A stretch of 64,000 bases of DNA from Sinotaia quadrata (Eukaryota; Mollusca; Gastropoda; Architaenioglossa; Viviparidae). The DNA is taken from contig CM054177.1 in NCBI GenBank assembly GCA_028829895.1, positions 41,096,064-41,160,063 of the forward strand, given 5' to 3'. Under the pieces are notes generated by a model. The model made no database searches. It saw nothing but the letters and a program-made list of their open reading frames with translations, and had not been told where the DNA came from. Of this stretch, positions 36,379-50,440 are shown piece by piece. The translations under genes were made by a program, and so were the position numbers. Positions within the stretch are counted from its first letter, which is position 1. The number at the start of each line of letters is the position of its first letter.

Positions 36379-37440
36379 AGGTATTATGATAATGGTTCGG
36401 TATTATTAGGAATGTTATTGATTTTAAATATGCCTAACTTTTATTTGTTACAGACGCAAATTAATTTAGTAATGCTGCAGTATATTTAGGATGTGCAATT
36501 ATGCACATTTCAGGGTTTCTATTCTTCTTCTTAAGTCTGTTATGTGGTTTTGGGTGCCTGCTGCTTAAACTGTTCATGTGACGTATCATGTTGAGTGTGA
36601 GCCAGCTTTCCATCTTCTTGTGACGTATGAGGCGTATCTCTTCAACGTAACTTGTCTCTTCAATGTGTGTTGTCACTTCAACAGGAGTTGTATATGAAGT
36701 GTGGCTGTCTGTTCAATGTGAGCTGCGTTTTGCGGGGGGGGGGTGTTGTCCTCTACAAAGCAACTTTTCTCTTATGCATTTAACTATCTTTCAAAAAAAA
36801 GTTATCTCTTCAACCAATTTTGCCGATATCGCATGGGTTATCTCATCAACAAAACACTGTCGCACAAGCAATGAAACAAAACGCACATAGCGTGTTCATT
36901 ACAAAATGTACAGCAACACGTGTGTCAGAATATAAAGGGCCATTACTCAGGCAGGAAAGTAATTTGCAACTTTTGGTCTGGGGCTTGTTAGCCTAAACCA
37001 TGCAGCGCATATCATACCGAGAGGCCTCTTACGGTCACACATCTATGACTCATAGTGAATGTCATGTATGAGCTTAAACTACACATACAAATGCAATATC
37101 TGACCACATATCCAGCATTTCTGTATTTCTTTTTCATTCCGGCATTTTTTAGTACCCAAACGTTTCAAGGGAAACGAAATTTCACTGTAAAATATAAACT
37201 ATCCCATCTCTTCATGCGACAGTAATTAAAACTTAAAATTCAAGAAATATAACACTTTTCATAGGAATCCAAAGAAATATTTCTTTATTTAACAAAGAGA
37301 CGTCTCTAAAAAAAAGATTCAGTAAAGCGGAAACGCAGAGGTTTAGAAGTTCATCATGAATAGACGCCCAAGAGGGTCTTCCAGCAAGATCAGGTGCGGC
37401 TTAAAAGTGATGTCATTGTGCTGAACATGGCGTAACGTTT
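36379..37440. other. Unique sequence with a G10 run
   Basis: G10 at 36734-36743. Short ORFs only. No gene. Confidence 0.4.
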
Positions 37441-38690
<1,250 letters not shown>

Positions 38691-39356
38691 TTATGTTTGT
38701 TCTATGGTCACTTCTGGTCTTGGAAGGAGGTAATATGTAACAACCAGCAACAAAATAAAAAGAAATGAACGCGCACACAAAACAACAACCAAACATAATT
38801 GCTCTCGAGACACCATGGAGCTATGGTTGCCCACTCAAAAGGTACTCGTCTGTCCCATATCTTCCTTCATGACGTGCAGGACCTTGTAGACCATCTCCAT
38901 CACGACCCACTTCGCGTCCTTTTACTGGGAGTGCTCATTATGTTTCTTATGAGAATCAGTTCTTTGAGGCGAGAACTATATTGGGTTTATTTTGGTCGGT
39001 ACGAGCTCTTCACAACAGAAACGGTATCGATAGGTTGCTCTTGGACTTTTCTCTGTCTGACAGTACGCTGATACGAGGCTTTGACATCGGAGCATAGAGC
39101 TCTGAAAGCTAAGGATTTGGGGACCATTTCTCTTTGATTTTCCACAGATCAGGTTTTGGGATAAGGCTACTTAACCAGGCATCTTCTCTTGCCTTTCTGC
39201 GTTGTCCTGGGGCAAGTTAGAAAGAGGTTTTACTCTCCCAAGATAAAAGAAAAGAAGTTCCGAGCCCCTAATCTCGGTGAAGATAAAAATGTAAAATTTT
39301 ATTTAGGCTTAGCAAATATGAACTCTTCTACTTCTCGTAAACTTCTCTTTGACTTG
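38691..39356. other. Unique sequence
   Basis: A 90-codon plus ORF (38799-39071) begins after ACACC and reads through HHGAMVAHSKG. It has mixed composition but no family I recognise, and no splice or promoter context supports it. Confidence 0.3.
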
Positions 39357-39447
39357 AATCTGATAATAAAACGTATGAAAATATTTTGGATAACTATATT
39401 TGCGTTCGCGCACATGCACGCACGCACGCACAAACACACACAGACAC

Positions 39448-39479
<32 letters not shown>

Positions 39480-39491
39480 TGCACACACTCT
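39357..39491. mobile_element. 135-bp duplicated segment, copy 2
   Basis: Second copy of 36244-36378, offset 3,113 bp at both ends and in the same orientation. Left flank CTTTGACTTG and right flank CGCATAAACT are unlike those of copy 1. Confidence 0.5.
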
Positions 39492-39708
39492 CGCATAAAC
39501 TTATAACTACATGTATAAACATATATGTGTCTTTCAGAAAGTCGTTATTCAATGTCAAAATATAATTAAATTCTTCCTGAATATTACATCGTTGAAGTGA
39601 ATAGTTTCTTCTTCATCTGTCGGATTAGTAAAGTTAAACTGCTTATTAAACAAAAAATGAATAGTCTCTTATATATTACCAAAGACTAACGAGATACGAC
39701 GTAATCTT
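39492..39708. other. AT-rich unique sequence
   Basis: Nothing identifiable. Confidence 0.4.
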
Positions 39709-40045
39709 GACTGTAATTTCACACAAGTCAGGACTGTCATTTCTATTCCTCACTGTAATTTTGCACAAAGTCAGGACTGTCATTTCTATTCCTCACTGTA
39801 ATTTTGCACAAAGTCAGGACTGTCATTTGTATTCCTCACTGTAATTTCGCACAACGTCAGGACTATCATTTGTATTCCTCACTGTAATTTCGCACAAAGT
39901 CAGGACTATCATTTTTATTCCTCACTGTAATTTCACACAAAGTCAGGACTGTCATTTCTATTTCTCACTGTAATTTCACACAAAGTCAGGACTATCATTT
40001 CTATTCTTCACTGTCATTTGTATTCCTCACTGTAATTTCGCACAT
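39709..40045. repeat. 43-bp minisatellite, about 8 copies
   Basis: CTGTAATTTCGCACAAAGTC recurs from 39711, 39753, 39796, 39839, 39882, 39925 and 39968, then a truncated unit and a final start at 40030. Confidence 0.97.
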
Positions 40046-42470
40046 AGCGGTAATTATTTACGTTTTGTTGTAAACATGATGCTGCGCATCGCTGCCTCAA
40101 GTAATTTTGTAAATGTGACTCCAAGAAGTACACGTGATTTACATGACCCTTGAGATCTAGGGCTAATATCAGCAAAAGATTTCGAACCTCAGACAAGAGA
40201 CATGTTTGCGATATCAGTTTGCCTCTGGTGTGCCGAGTCGCGCCATCAAGGGACATAATAAGTTCTGGCTGTGTGAGCACAACCTACCAAGAGATTTAAT
40301 CGAATTCCAGACTTCCGCTTAGCTTAGTGTTATAGTGGACTAATGATTTAACACGACAACTACTGTCTATTTGCATCTGCACTGCCGTTTATTGCAAAGC
40401 CGTTTCGAAATAATGGTCGTTAATAGCAACTGCCAGGCATTAAAATAGTGCATGAAGATGCGTGAACGACTGTGCACACTAGATAAATATGTCTAATTTC
40501 TTGTGTTACTGTGATTTGACATGCATAAAAATGCATTTTGGTAAGAGAACCACAGTTGAAGATAAAATTCAGGCCACTTTTTTCCTTCATCTTGAAACTA
40601 AGCAAACAATTATCGTCCAGTGAACTAGTGGATACATATTTTTGCATGTTGCATCCCATATCATTCAAGTGAGACGACAGGCAATAATGGACATACATTT
40701 TATTTAAGCATCCTATTTTTTTAATGTGTGCATATAGTTTTCACTTTAACTAAAAATGTATATTTAATTTAAGCAGTATCATGCAAGTACTTATTTTAAA
40801 ATAGTTTTTAAAACTGTATAAACTATAATTATTAACAATACGGTATGTAAAAGTTAAAATAAAATCTAATATTCTTACTAATTTTAGTCCTGCCGACCAT
40901 TAAATTTACACTGATAGCCTGTTTCAGGGCTGAACTGTAATGCGATGTCATCGAGTGTACTTTCTTGTCATTTTTGTTATCCAGCAAGCAAATAAATGCC
41001 TCTTTTATACTTTCAATCATTGTTAGAAACAGTCTTCATTCTCAACTTTCCCTTCAAGATCTTTTAGGCTTATCTTTAAAATATGGAACTAAACATTAAG
41101 ACATATAACTACTGAGTAAGAAACAGCCCACCCGAATAATGACTGTACCCGGTAAACAAAACGACTCGCTACTACGGGATAATGTAGATCAGCTGTTCCC
41201 GGAACAGTTCCTGACAGCTACAAAGAAGCAGTGGCATTCGGCACTGAAATATACCTTCTCTAAGATTAATCCGATAGTCAAGGTAGTCGATGTTTAACTT
41301 CTCGGAGTTCCGTGCGGGGGTGGCTTTTCCTGACCTCTCCAAGTACCGGTAAATCATGAATCCTATATCAATCAGTTATCTGTAGATACCTGCCGAAGTG
41401 GGGCCACCAGGTCTCGGAAAGCAGAAACAAAATCCCAGATCGGAAACAGGTGCTTGCGCGCAAAGAACAGGGCTGAAATCGTTATTTAGTCTGAGGATCA
41501 AGGGAAACTAGCCGTTCCTGCCTGCTATTGTGTTGAGTCGTGATAAACAGATGTATTTCTTTCCTCGCGCAAGAGAGACAGTAAAATGGTTCTTGTAAAT
41601 TGTATTTCCGTTTGAACGAGAGCTGTTCCAATATTCAACCACTCAAAGGCCTCGGTGACATAATAATTGTGACAGATGAAAAAAATGTGCTTTTTTCCTA
41701 CATTAAATGCAATTATTTAACAATCGAATTTATAATATAAAAAACAGACGTGTTCGCCTCATATTGTGTACAGTTTTAAGCACAGAGGACTGCTAATATA
41801 GAATAATTGCTCTGTAAAGAGAGAAAACAACAAAATAATAAAAGTGAATGATTATCATGTTTTAAAGGAATGACGTACTTGAAATGTATGCATTATTTTT
41901 CGAAAATAATTATACATATTTTATTGACAATATTAATCTTTTAGACATACTTTATATCTAGTGACTATGTTTAGAATTCAAACATAGAAAAGAGCCATTT
42001 AGGAATGGTTGACATAAAATTAATATTTGTCCTTACGAGCAAGAAATATATAATCAATTCACTTTGATCCATTCTGACTGAAGAAGGCACCTGGAAAGGA
42101 ATGGTTTGTAAATTAACAATTTAAAAGTGTTCCTTTAATGGTCTGTAAAGCCATCTGAGCAAGTTGTGTCTGTTTGTGAGTAACTAGTTCATATGGATCC
42201 ATACTTTGTACGTCTTTCTAGTGTTTATCGGTCACGTGCCTATTCATCAGGACCGTGAAAAGTACGTAACACAGAGAATTTAAAACGAACCAGAAAATTG
42301 ATGTGGGTTGGTGGATGACACGCTTATGTCAACATTAGTGGACTAGTGAATGACAAGCAGATGTCCACAAACTGGACTGATGACTGACAAGCAGATGAAA
42401 TCAACAAGTTTGACTGAATCACTGTGAAAGTCACGCGCTGCAATGTATACAGTTTAGAGCAGTAGCGCCT
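40046..42470. other. Unique sequence, GC-richer at 41180-41530
   Basis: Short ORFs only. At 41193-41207 CTGTTCC-C-GGAACAG is a perfect 7-bp inverted repeat whose centre TTCCCGGAA matches the TTCN3GAA form of STAT sites. The surrounding 350 bases have more CpG than their flanks. Confidence 0.35.
41193..41207. promoter_or_regulatory. STAT-like palindrome
   Basis: CTGTTCCCGGAACAG, with centre TTCCCGGAA. Seen directly; binding is inferred only from the consensus. Confidence 0.25.
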
Positions 42471-42484
42471 CACCTGTCATTACT

Positions 42485-42500
42485 TGACCTCAGATGACCT
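42485..42500 (-). promoter_or_regulatory. DR4 nuclear-receptor-like element
   Basis: TGACCT-CAGA-TGACCT, i.e. AGGTCA-N4-AGGTCA on the minus strand, an exact direct repeat with 4-base spacing. CACCTGTCA lies just upstream (42471-42479). DR4 is the spacing classically preferred by thyroid-hormone-type and LXR-type receptors. Confidence 0.3.
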
Positions 42501-42780
42501 TGGATATATCAAGAATTGAGCAGGAAATCAGGACACATTTAAAAAACTGAATTAAGTCATACCATAAAAATGTTATCCCGAAGCTTAACGGTCAATCACT
42601 ATTTTGACTCCAATATAATATGAAATATGACATTTAACTATGTAACTGTTCAATATTGTAACTATCGTTACATTGCAAGCATTTACCTAAAAGTGCATAT
42701 TATGTATTGTAATGATGATCTTCATTATCACTGATGAAAGTTCTCTATTGACGACATTTGTCTACTTCTAATGGGATTTT
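42501..42780. other. Unique AT-rich sequence
   Basis: Nothing identifiable. Confidence 0.4.
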
Positions 42781-42977
42781 ACTTCTTCAACGCTCTCTCT
42801 CTCTTGCTCGCTCTATGCAATTTCTTCTTTATTCACTTTCCTTTCGTGTCTTATTTATTATAGTTTCCTCTTTGTTCTTCTTTAATTCTTGTCCTCCATT
42901 CCTGATGTCTGACTTCTTTTCATATAACCATTAATCAATTTTCTTTATTAATTCATTATGTCGATTTTTATGTCTTC

Positions 42978-43022
<45 letters not shown>

Positions 43023-43530
43023 CCCTCTCTCTTCCCCCCCCCATATATATATAACTCTTCCACGTCTCCCTTCTACAATTTTTTTGTCTCTTCAATTCTT
43101 TTATATCTCAAAATCTATCACTTCTTTCTCCACTTTTCATGTATCTGTATTTCTCAAAATCATCTACTCTTCTTTCCTCTCGTCTCTAATTATATCTTTA
43201 TTAATTCTTAATTTTTATCTTTTTATTTTTCACGTCTTTACCTCGTCCTCTTTATATATTTATCAATTTCGTCCTCTTTGGTATTTTCATGTCTCTTCTC
43301 TTTATGTATTTCTTCCTCACTTTGTCCTCAATGGTTTGCACATTAATATCTCTTCTTCTCTCTTCCTTAACGTTTGTTTCTCCCCTCTCTACTCCACATT
43401 CTCTTTCCCTTTCGCTCTCTCGCTCCCTCTCTCTTTCTCAATCTTTTCGCTCCTTTTTCCTCTCTCCTTCCTGCTTTCAATCTCTGTCTCTGTATTTATA
43501 CTTTTTACTATCTCTGTCTCAGTCTCAAAA
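42781..43530. repeat. Second polypyrimidine block
   Basis: C/T-dominated for about 750 bp, with (CT)n at 42979-43020, a C-run at 43035-43042 and (AT)5 at 43043-43052. The 192-codon plus ORF (42958-43536) and its neighbours are low-complexity Ser/Leu/Phe translations. Confidence 0.95.
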
Positions 43531-44529
43531 CTTTAAAATCGATAAGGACAGCTTATTTATTTTGCTTGTTTGCGTACTTTGCTTTGCGTTTTTGTATTTA
43601 AATTGCTCTCCCCTGAAACATAAAAAAGGAAATGATAATAAGTATCTACAGGCATGCAAATCACTCTTGCAGACATTTACACGTCCAATCATGGTAGGCA
43701 GTTGTGCTGTAGAGTGTATATAATCTCTAAAGTCAAGCATGTGTAAGCGCACAATTAACATCAGTGTCAGTTTTCATTTGAAGCTGGAAATGAATATTTG
43801 AGAGCAATAGAGTAGAAGTTAAAAATAAAATAAAAAGAAACTGTGTCATCAAGAGATTTAGAGAGCTGTTCATGAACAGTCAATTACATCCATGCAGAGG
43901 CCTGTTTACAGTGAAGCGAGACTAATTCGAGTGCGCTAGGTCGGATGATCGAACGGCTTCGTATTGGAATCCATTACTTATTAACGGCACGAGGGTGGTA
44001 CGTCAAACATTATAACCTTCGAGATCGATGCTTTTTTGTTTTTCTTTCTCCCTCACTCTCCCTTTTCTTTCACCTGATATTGCTTCTTTTAAATTTTTAT
44101 TAATTTCAATCAATGCCTCTGGTTCCATGAGAATATTTATTCTTAGATGAAAGTTCAACATCCTCAGGCCATTTATCAGTTGGATGCTTTCGTGTTTGCA
44201 TGAATATGTTGTTGACTTCGATAACTTTAACAACAAGATGTAATCTTTTGATTTGAATCTAACCACAAAACCTTTCAACTTAAAATTCAACTCGCGTTAT
44301 TGTTTCTCTGTTAAAATACACATTCAGTAGTGTACCTAAAGTAATAAAGGTGATCCAAAAGTAAGTATACAGTACTGATCGGATCATAGCATTTTATTTT
44401 TATTCATTTATTTTTGCAGAATAATGATGGACAGTGCTTTTATCTCAGTTCATTAAATCAAATAAGAAATATGATAAACAATTATTTAAAAATATAATTT
44501 TAAACGATGCAATATGATCAACTTATATC
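43531..44529. other. Unique sequence
   Basis: A CpG-bearing patch at 43915-44010 (GTGCGCTAGGTCGGATGATC and following) weakly resembles the head of a tRNA-derived SINE but lacks a clear B box. A 95-codon minus ORF (44003-44290) is AT-biased. Confidence 0.35.
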
Positions 44530-44880
44530 ATCGCACGTACGGAGGTATTCATTAGGAACGTTTGAGCAGTGCAAATATGTCACACACGTACGGATGTATT
44601 TATAGGAACGTTTGAGCAGTGTAAATATGACACACTTACGGAGGTAATTATTAGGAACGTTTGAGCAGTGCAAATATGTCACACACGTACGGATGTATTT
44701 ATAGGAACGTTTGAGCAGTGTAAATATGACACACGTACGGAGGTAATTATTGGAACGTTTGATAAATGCAAATACGACACACGTACGGAGGTAATTATTG
44801 GGAACGTTTGAGCAGTGTAAATATGACACACGTACGGAGGTAATTATTAGGAACGTTTGATAAATGCAAATACGACACAC
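44530..44880. repeat. 48-51-bp minisatellite, 7 copies
   Basis: CGTACGGAGGTAATTATTAG plus GAACGTTTGAGCAGTG starts at 44536, 44587, 44635, 44686, 44734, 44782 and 44831. A 99-bp two-unit higher-order repeat spans 44536-44733. Each unit carries CGTACG. The 120-codon minus ORF is the array in translation. Confidence 0.97.
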
Positions 44881-45360
44881 AAAAACAAACTATTGAAGAA
44901 ACTTACGCTCTGGCGTTCTATAAATAGACTGGATTAATTGGCATTACTTCTAAGAAAGCACAACATAATTTGCAAGAATTTTATCAGCTTCAAAGATTCA
45001 TTAGCTGCGACAAGATTTTAGCAAGGAGCTTGAAATGCAATGCTCTATGAGTCAAACCAGTATTAATGTGAGTTGAGGGTCTTCCGGTTGTACTGAGTTA
45101 ATCAGATTAGATGACGTCATTTAAAACCCGAGGCAACTATTGAACTATCGATAATGATTACATAGTGAAATGAATGTACGTCTTTTTAAATCTGTATTTA
45201 TAATCACGCTTTACAAACTTACTTTTTCCAACATCAGTGTCTTTCGCTGTTCAAACTCTGCCTGTGGAAAGGTTAGTAAAATGGTTATAGAGAAGAGCTG
45301 AACAATAACTGGTGTCCTATTTCATTTAAGAACAACAATTACTTTTATTAACATCCCATT
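44881..45360. other. Unique sequence with a CRE palindrome
   Basis: TGACGTCA at 45112-45119. No other signal. Confidence 0.4.
45112..45119. promoter_or_regulatory. CRE palindrome TGACGTCA
   Basis: Exact CREB/ATF consensus in AT-rich context. Isolated, so possibly chance. Confidence 0.25.
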
Positions 45361-46111
45361 CATATCATTCCTTTTTCCTTTTCTGTATTTCTTTATCTCC
45401 TTTGTGTCAGTCTGTCAAACTGACTGTCCCTCATTTTGACTCTATGATTTGTGTTCGACCTTTTGTTTGTCGTTCTCTCTTTCTCTAAATATACGTCATC
45501 TTTTACCTTTTCTATATGTCTATTTCGTCATAGTTGTCCTTAATCTTCATCTCGTCTCTGTTTCTAGTTCTCTCTTTCAATTTGTGTTCTTTATTCTCTG
45601 TCCGTGTTTCTTTTCTCTCTCTGTCTGCTCATCTTTCTCTCAGTCCGTGTCTCTCTCTGGTTCTCTCTCTCTGGTTTTCTCTCTCTCTGTCTTTCTCTCT
45701 TTGTCTCTGTCTCTTTTGAAATGGCCATGGGATAGGTAATAAGCATATTTGTTTTTCGTGTTCGCACCCTACTCCTACTGAAACTCTAGACCTCTCTGGC
45801 CTATCTATTTTACGTCCCTTCTCTTTCTAACCTCTTTATAGCCCTTTATCTTCTATCCTCATCTCTCTGGCCTATCTTTTTACTTACTTCTCCCCCCTCT
45901 GTAGCCATCTCTTAATTTCCCTTCTCACCCCCTCTAATCTGACTCTTTACATCCCTTCTCTCTCTTCATCTCTCTGGCCTATCTCTTTATTCCCTTCCCC
46001 CTCTCTGCATCTTTCTCTCTCTCTGGTCTGCATCTTTACTCCCTTCTCCCTCTCTCTATATCTCTCACTGCGTTTGTCTACGTCTTTCTGCTTTTATATC
46101 TCTCTCCTTCC

Positions 46112-46163
<52 letters not shown>

Positions 46164-46172
46164 TGTGTGTGT
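45361..46172. repeat. Third polypyrimidine block
   Basis: C/T-rich for about 800 bp, with recurring CTCTCTGGCCTATCTTT (45793, 45865, 45970), ending in (CT)n at about 46105-46160 and a short (GT)n. The overlapping Ser/Leu ORFs are artefacts. Confidence 0.95.
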
Positions 46173-47666
46173 ATCTGTGTAAGTGCGTGAATGTGTTTCA
46201 ACTCAATTTTTCTAGTTACATTTCCTGTATTTATGTTGTTAACAGCGGCATCAAATCCATATGTGTCAAACGCATTTGGAATACCTATAACTCAAGGGAT
46301 TTTTTATATTATATTTATATTATATTTTATATTAAATTATATTCATGTTTGAAAGTATTACATTGAAACCATAAAACAAAATTCACGGATGTTTTCTGAA
46401 AGAAGTAGATCAGTGTAGATGCATTAGTTTTACTCGGACAAACATGTCAAATCAAAACGCATCAGCACTGACTAATCACCTTAGTCTTTATCTGGTGTAT
46501 CGCTTGCTTTTTGCTTTCACTCACCCTCTTGTAATCTCCTTTGCGTCTTGGATGCGTCAGGCTGCAACAGCAGGTAGAAGCCATCACCACGCGTCAGCAC
46601 AAGAAATCTTGAAAGGATCCACCTTCGTTTATTTTTTTCCCCTACTCGGAAGCGAGGACTAAGTGCATACGTTATGACATTTGGTGCGTTCACGCGTACA
46701 ACTAAAAGGATCAAGATTGTTATGAAAGTGCCTTGCATGCAGGTTTGGGCGAAACAGAGCGTGTCAAGTTTGAAGATGTCGACCCAGACCATACCATACA
46801 TGTCCGTGTTTTAACGGGGGAGATTTAGCGACTATCCCACCTCACCAAATCCCCCCCTCCCACGCACACGCACTTCATGTGGCCGAAGTGCTTCTTAGTA
46901 TGAAAGACCGCTCGACTATCAGTTTCATGAGCCTGTGCCCTTAGAAAGATGCTTTCAGATTTAAATATCGATAAAGCAATATAAGTCAATAAGGCGAAAG
47001 AAGTGAAGTGTCTTGATTGAAGGCAAATAATATTTGAACGGAAGGCGTACTTCATTGGTGATGTTTAACCCGATGAGAAGAGACGTGCTGGCATGGAGTC
47101 TAAAAGCATTATAATGGTACCAGTCTCTATAGTACTATAAAATCCTTTGCTCTTCTGCGATTTCTCAAACTCCATGCCTCACACTATTTTTTTTTTTTAA
47201 TGAGGAAAACGTAGAAGAGTTTCCTGTCAATCAGATCTGAATGTCTTCAGAAATGACTGTAGAGATAGTGATTTATTTCTCTTGTAATTGTCAGTATATT
47301 TTTTAACATATCCTTTTGTAAAGCGTAACATGCCTTATCTAATGAATCCATTTTTCAAATTATTAATTAATTAATTAGATACATATCAAATGTTTCATTA
47401 ATAATTTTAAACTTTGTTTTAAACAATATTTCATCTTTTATCTGTTAGAAGATTATGCATTACCAAAAGTGAAAAGTTGTATAATGTATTAAGATTGTTT
47501 TTGTGGCTGCACAGATGACCATAATGTGTGGTGTTTTAGTGCGTAGTTTATCTGCTTGGTCGTGGTAGTTCTAGCATTCTTAGCCATGCTAAATGTACAG
47601 CACTAACTACCGTTTGGCTAAACATAAGAAGAATACTAACTTCTGTCTCTCTTGCTATATTTTTTG
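46173..47666. other. Unique sequence
   Basis: Opposed ORFs of 72 and 94 codons at 46444-46801 overlap, and neither has a motif. Otherwise AT-rich and unremarkable. Confidence 0.35.
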
Positions 47667-47709
47667 TAGATAGATAGATAGATAGATACTATATATCTAA
47701 AGATAGATT

Positions 47710-47744
<35 letters not shown>
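47667..47744. repeat. (GATA)n, interrupted
   Basis: Six GATA units, an ATATATCTAAAG interruption, then about ten more. Confidence 0.96.
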
Positions 47745-47797
47745 TAATTTCTTAACATAAAGTGTACTTTCGCTGTAACCCTCTCCCTGGTCAGATG

Positions 47798-47829
47798 CAA
47801 ACAAACAAACAAACAAACAAACAAACAAA
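47798..47829. repeat. (CAAA)n
   Basis: Eight CAAA units. Confidence 0.95.
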
Positions 47830-48618
47830 AAGCAAAAACAAAACAAGCGCGTTTTAGACTTACATAATTTTACATGTGAGGTTGCTTACGTTTGATATTA
47901 TTGCTGGGGTGTATATCAATGCATGTAGTTGTTTGTGCATGTGTTTGTGTGTTCGCGCTGATATTATGACCGGTTTGTATATAATTTTATACATACGACA
48001 GTTGCCTCCGTGGTCAAGCCTATAATTTGATCTACCCACACCAACCCATTTATTTTTTCTTTCTTGGTTTTGAGTGACTTCACATAATGAAAGGAAAATA
48101 AACCGTATGTGGTTGACACGAAACATATATTTGTGCAACACTACTGCTCTGGCTGCTCTCATACCCAGTTGACTGAGTCAATGATACAAAGCAGCTTGGG
48201 AAACTGTATGCCAGAAATCTCTTATCAATGTCATTGTAAGTCGTTGTTATCAAGATGGCAGGAAAACAATTAGCGAGCTTTGGCCAAGCACTTTGGTCTG
48301 TCAGCCAATCTGGTATTGCATCAACTTGACGATGCAAGGGTTTAAAAAAAAAGAGAAGGAACTAGTTTGAAAGGAAAAGTTGGACAAGTGCGATCTCTCT
48401 CTCTCTGTTGAACAAACTGATAACGCTTGACTGCTGGCAGGTAGTATGTGGGTATTCTCAAAACGCCTGCTTACGGTTGATAAGGTGTTTATTTGTGCTG
48501 TTGAAAGGATTTTTTTTTCCTAGAGGAAATGGTTTGTACGTCAAATGTTTATAAATCTCTGGTTATTGCAATCGTTTATGATGATAATACTACAAACGTT
48601 ACGACGTGCATTATGTCT
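47830..48618. other. Unique sequence
   Basis: Short minus ORFs (85 and 100 codons) without motifs. Nothing else. Confidence 0.4.
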
Positions 48619-48739
48619 ACTGTGTCATTAATCATTGTTCCCTTGCTACACTGTCATTAATCATTGTTCCCTTGCTACACTGTCATTAATCATTGTTCCC
48701 TTGCTACACTGTCATTAATCATTGTTCCCTTGCTACACT
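48619..48739. repeat. 29-bp array, 4 copies
   Basis: CTGTCATTAATCATTGTTCC plus CTTGCTACA, four copies. The first reads CTGTGTCATT; the rest are identical. Confidence 0.97.
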
Positions 48740-49898
48740 CTTTGTAGATGATTTTATAATTATTTTCCAATATATATATGTAAGAAATAGAGTCTTCAGT
48801 TTCATTGATGACTGATGCTTTGCTATAAATAGTTAACTACAGTTAGATGTCACATGAATCCTTCAACGATAAAAGTGTCTGTTGCTTGTTTCACCCTACT
48901 GCAAACATCAGTGGTAATTGTACTCGTTAGAAGGATTAATATACGCTATAAATCATTAACTACGCTACTGAGCTAGACACATTCCTTCATTGCTAAGAGG
49001 CGTCCGTTGATTGTTCTGCACTGCTTGTAGTACGTCCATACTGCGTGGTCCACTGCTTTGTGCCTGCCCACTGGACAGAAAAATGAAATCTGATATCTTC
49101 ACTGGCTCGCACTGTCTGGCTCTCAGCATCAACAAGGAGCAGCGAGCACCGTCTTTATGTAAGGTGAAGGTTCTGCAAGTATGTCATCATACGCCCGCAG
49201 ACGACAGACGGACATGTGCAGGTTCGGAACTGTCTGAAATCAACAACAGGACTCTTCGAGAGTACTAAGCCGCCTGGACAAGAGCGGCTAGTGGCTAAGA
49301 ATAATGTGATTTCATTGAGCGTATGAAACTGAGTCTCGTCTGTAACCATAATATTAATCTAGAAACTATTTATCTGGAATAGGATCCAAAAGGAGTTAAG
49401 CTTAGCATCTCAGCAATGGTTTAGCCACAGATTTAGGTCTTCGATATGTAGTTCTCTTATGACTTACGTCCTTAGCTCTCTCCTTCCGTCCACAAAGCCA
49501 GATGTGTCTTACTTTGTTTGCTGCTATCAATAAAACCAGAGACAATCGGTTTTCAGCACTTAGCTTTCAAAATCGAAAATATGGTTACGAAACAATCCTG
49601 TGTCATTGTTCATAAGTTGAAATTTAGCGCAGATTTTAGTATGATCTTTTAAAAAAAAACTATGTGATGATGAATTTATTTATTGAGCTGTACATGCAGT
49701 TATATTTATGAACTGACTGAGCTGTACATGTGTAGGAATATGAAAGTTTGTTAAAGTAGTCACACAGATGTAAGAATAAACATTCGGCGTGTATTAAGTT
49801 TGTTTATAACATTTGCTCGTTGCTTCATAGTAACTTGTTTCTAATTAAATGTGTTTTTCGTAGCCATTGACTAGAGACCACTATCGATAAATATTTTG
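48740..49898. other. Unique sequence
   Basis: An 85-codon plus ORF (49011-49268) has mixed, Cys-containing composition with CpG. A 64-codon minus ORF overlaps it. It is not a family I recognise and lacks splice or promoter support. Confidence 0.3.
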
Positions 49899-50030
49899 TT
49901 GGAGATTGCCAAGTGACAACACGTCCTCATGTTGGAGATTGCCAAGTGACAATACGTCCTCATGTTGGAGATTGCCAAGTGACAACACGTCCTCATGTTG
50001 GAGATTGCCAAGTGACAAAACGTCATCATG
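49899..50030. repeat. 33-bp array, 4 copies
   Basis: TGTTGGAGATTGCCAAGTGA plus CAACACGTCCTCA. Four near-identical copies, in frame (CWRLPSDNTSS), hence a spurious 95-codon plus ORF. Confidence 0.97.
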
Positions 50031-50226
50031 TGTACGCCCTCTCCTTACCACTACACGTGCAAACTTGATCGAATTCTGGATGAATTATCCACGTCTACAA
50101 CATTTACATTCAAGTCATTCCTTTACAGTAGAGGAAAAGGTGTTAGGGGAACGCGTGAATTGGGTGGGGGTGGGGGCGAATAATCCTTTTTAGAAATAAA
50201 TACTTTTCCGTTGCTATATACTTGTC
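50031..50226. other. Unique sequence
   Basis: Short unique stretch with GGGTGGGGGTGGGGG near 50160-50175 (three G-runs). Confidence 0.4.
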
Positions 50227-50440
50227 TTTACGTCGTCACCAGTTTTCCATGTCGTCAACGACATGCGTATTTTATATTTTTACGTCGTCACCAGTTTGTC
50301 ATGTCGTTAATGACATGCGTATTTTATATTTTTACGTCGTCACCAGTTTTCCATGTCATTAATGACATGCGTATTTTATATTTTTACGTCGTCACTTGTT
50401 TTCCATGTTATTATTGTCATTCGTATTATATTTTTCTATT
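50227..50440. repeat. 52-bp array, 4 copies, each with an inverted repeat
   Basis: TACGTCGTCACCAGTTTTCC starts at 50229, 50281, 50333 and 50385. Each of the first three copies contains an 18-base inverted repeat (50248-50265, 50300-50317, 50352-50369). The third, CATGTCATTAATGACATG, is a perfect palindrome. The fourth has decayed. Confidence 0.97.

Noticed and set aside
42958..43536. 192-codon plus ORF, the longest in the window
   Set aside because: It is the translation of a C/T-rich block: Ser, Leu and Phe dominate and no domain is present.
43915..44010. Possible second SINE head
   Set aside because: Only a loose resemblance to an A box; no B box at the right distance and no tail.
44518..44880. 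120-codon minus ORF with a repeated Cys-containing motif
   Set aside because: Translation of the 48-51-bp array; irregular unit lengths cause the motif to change register.
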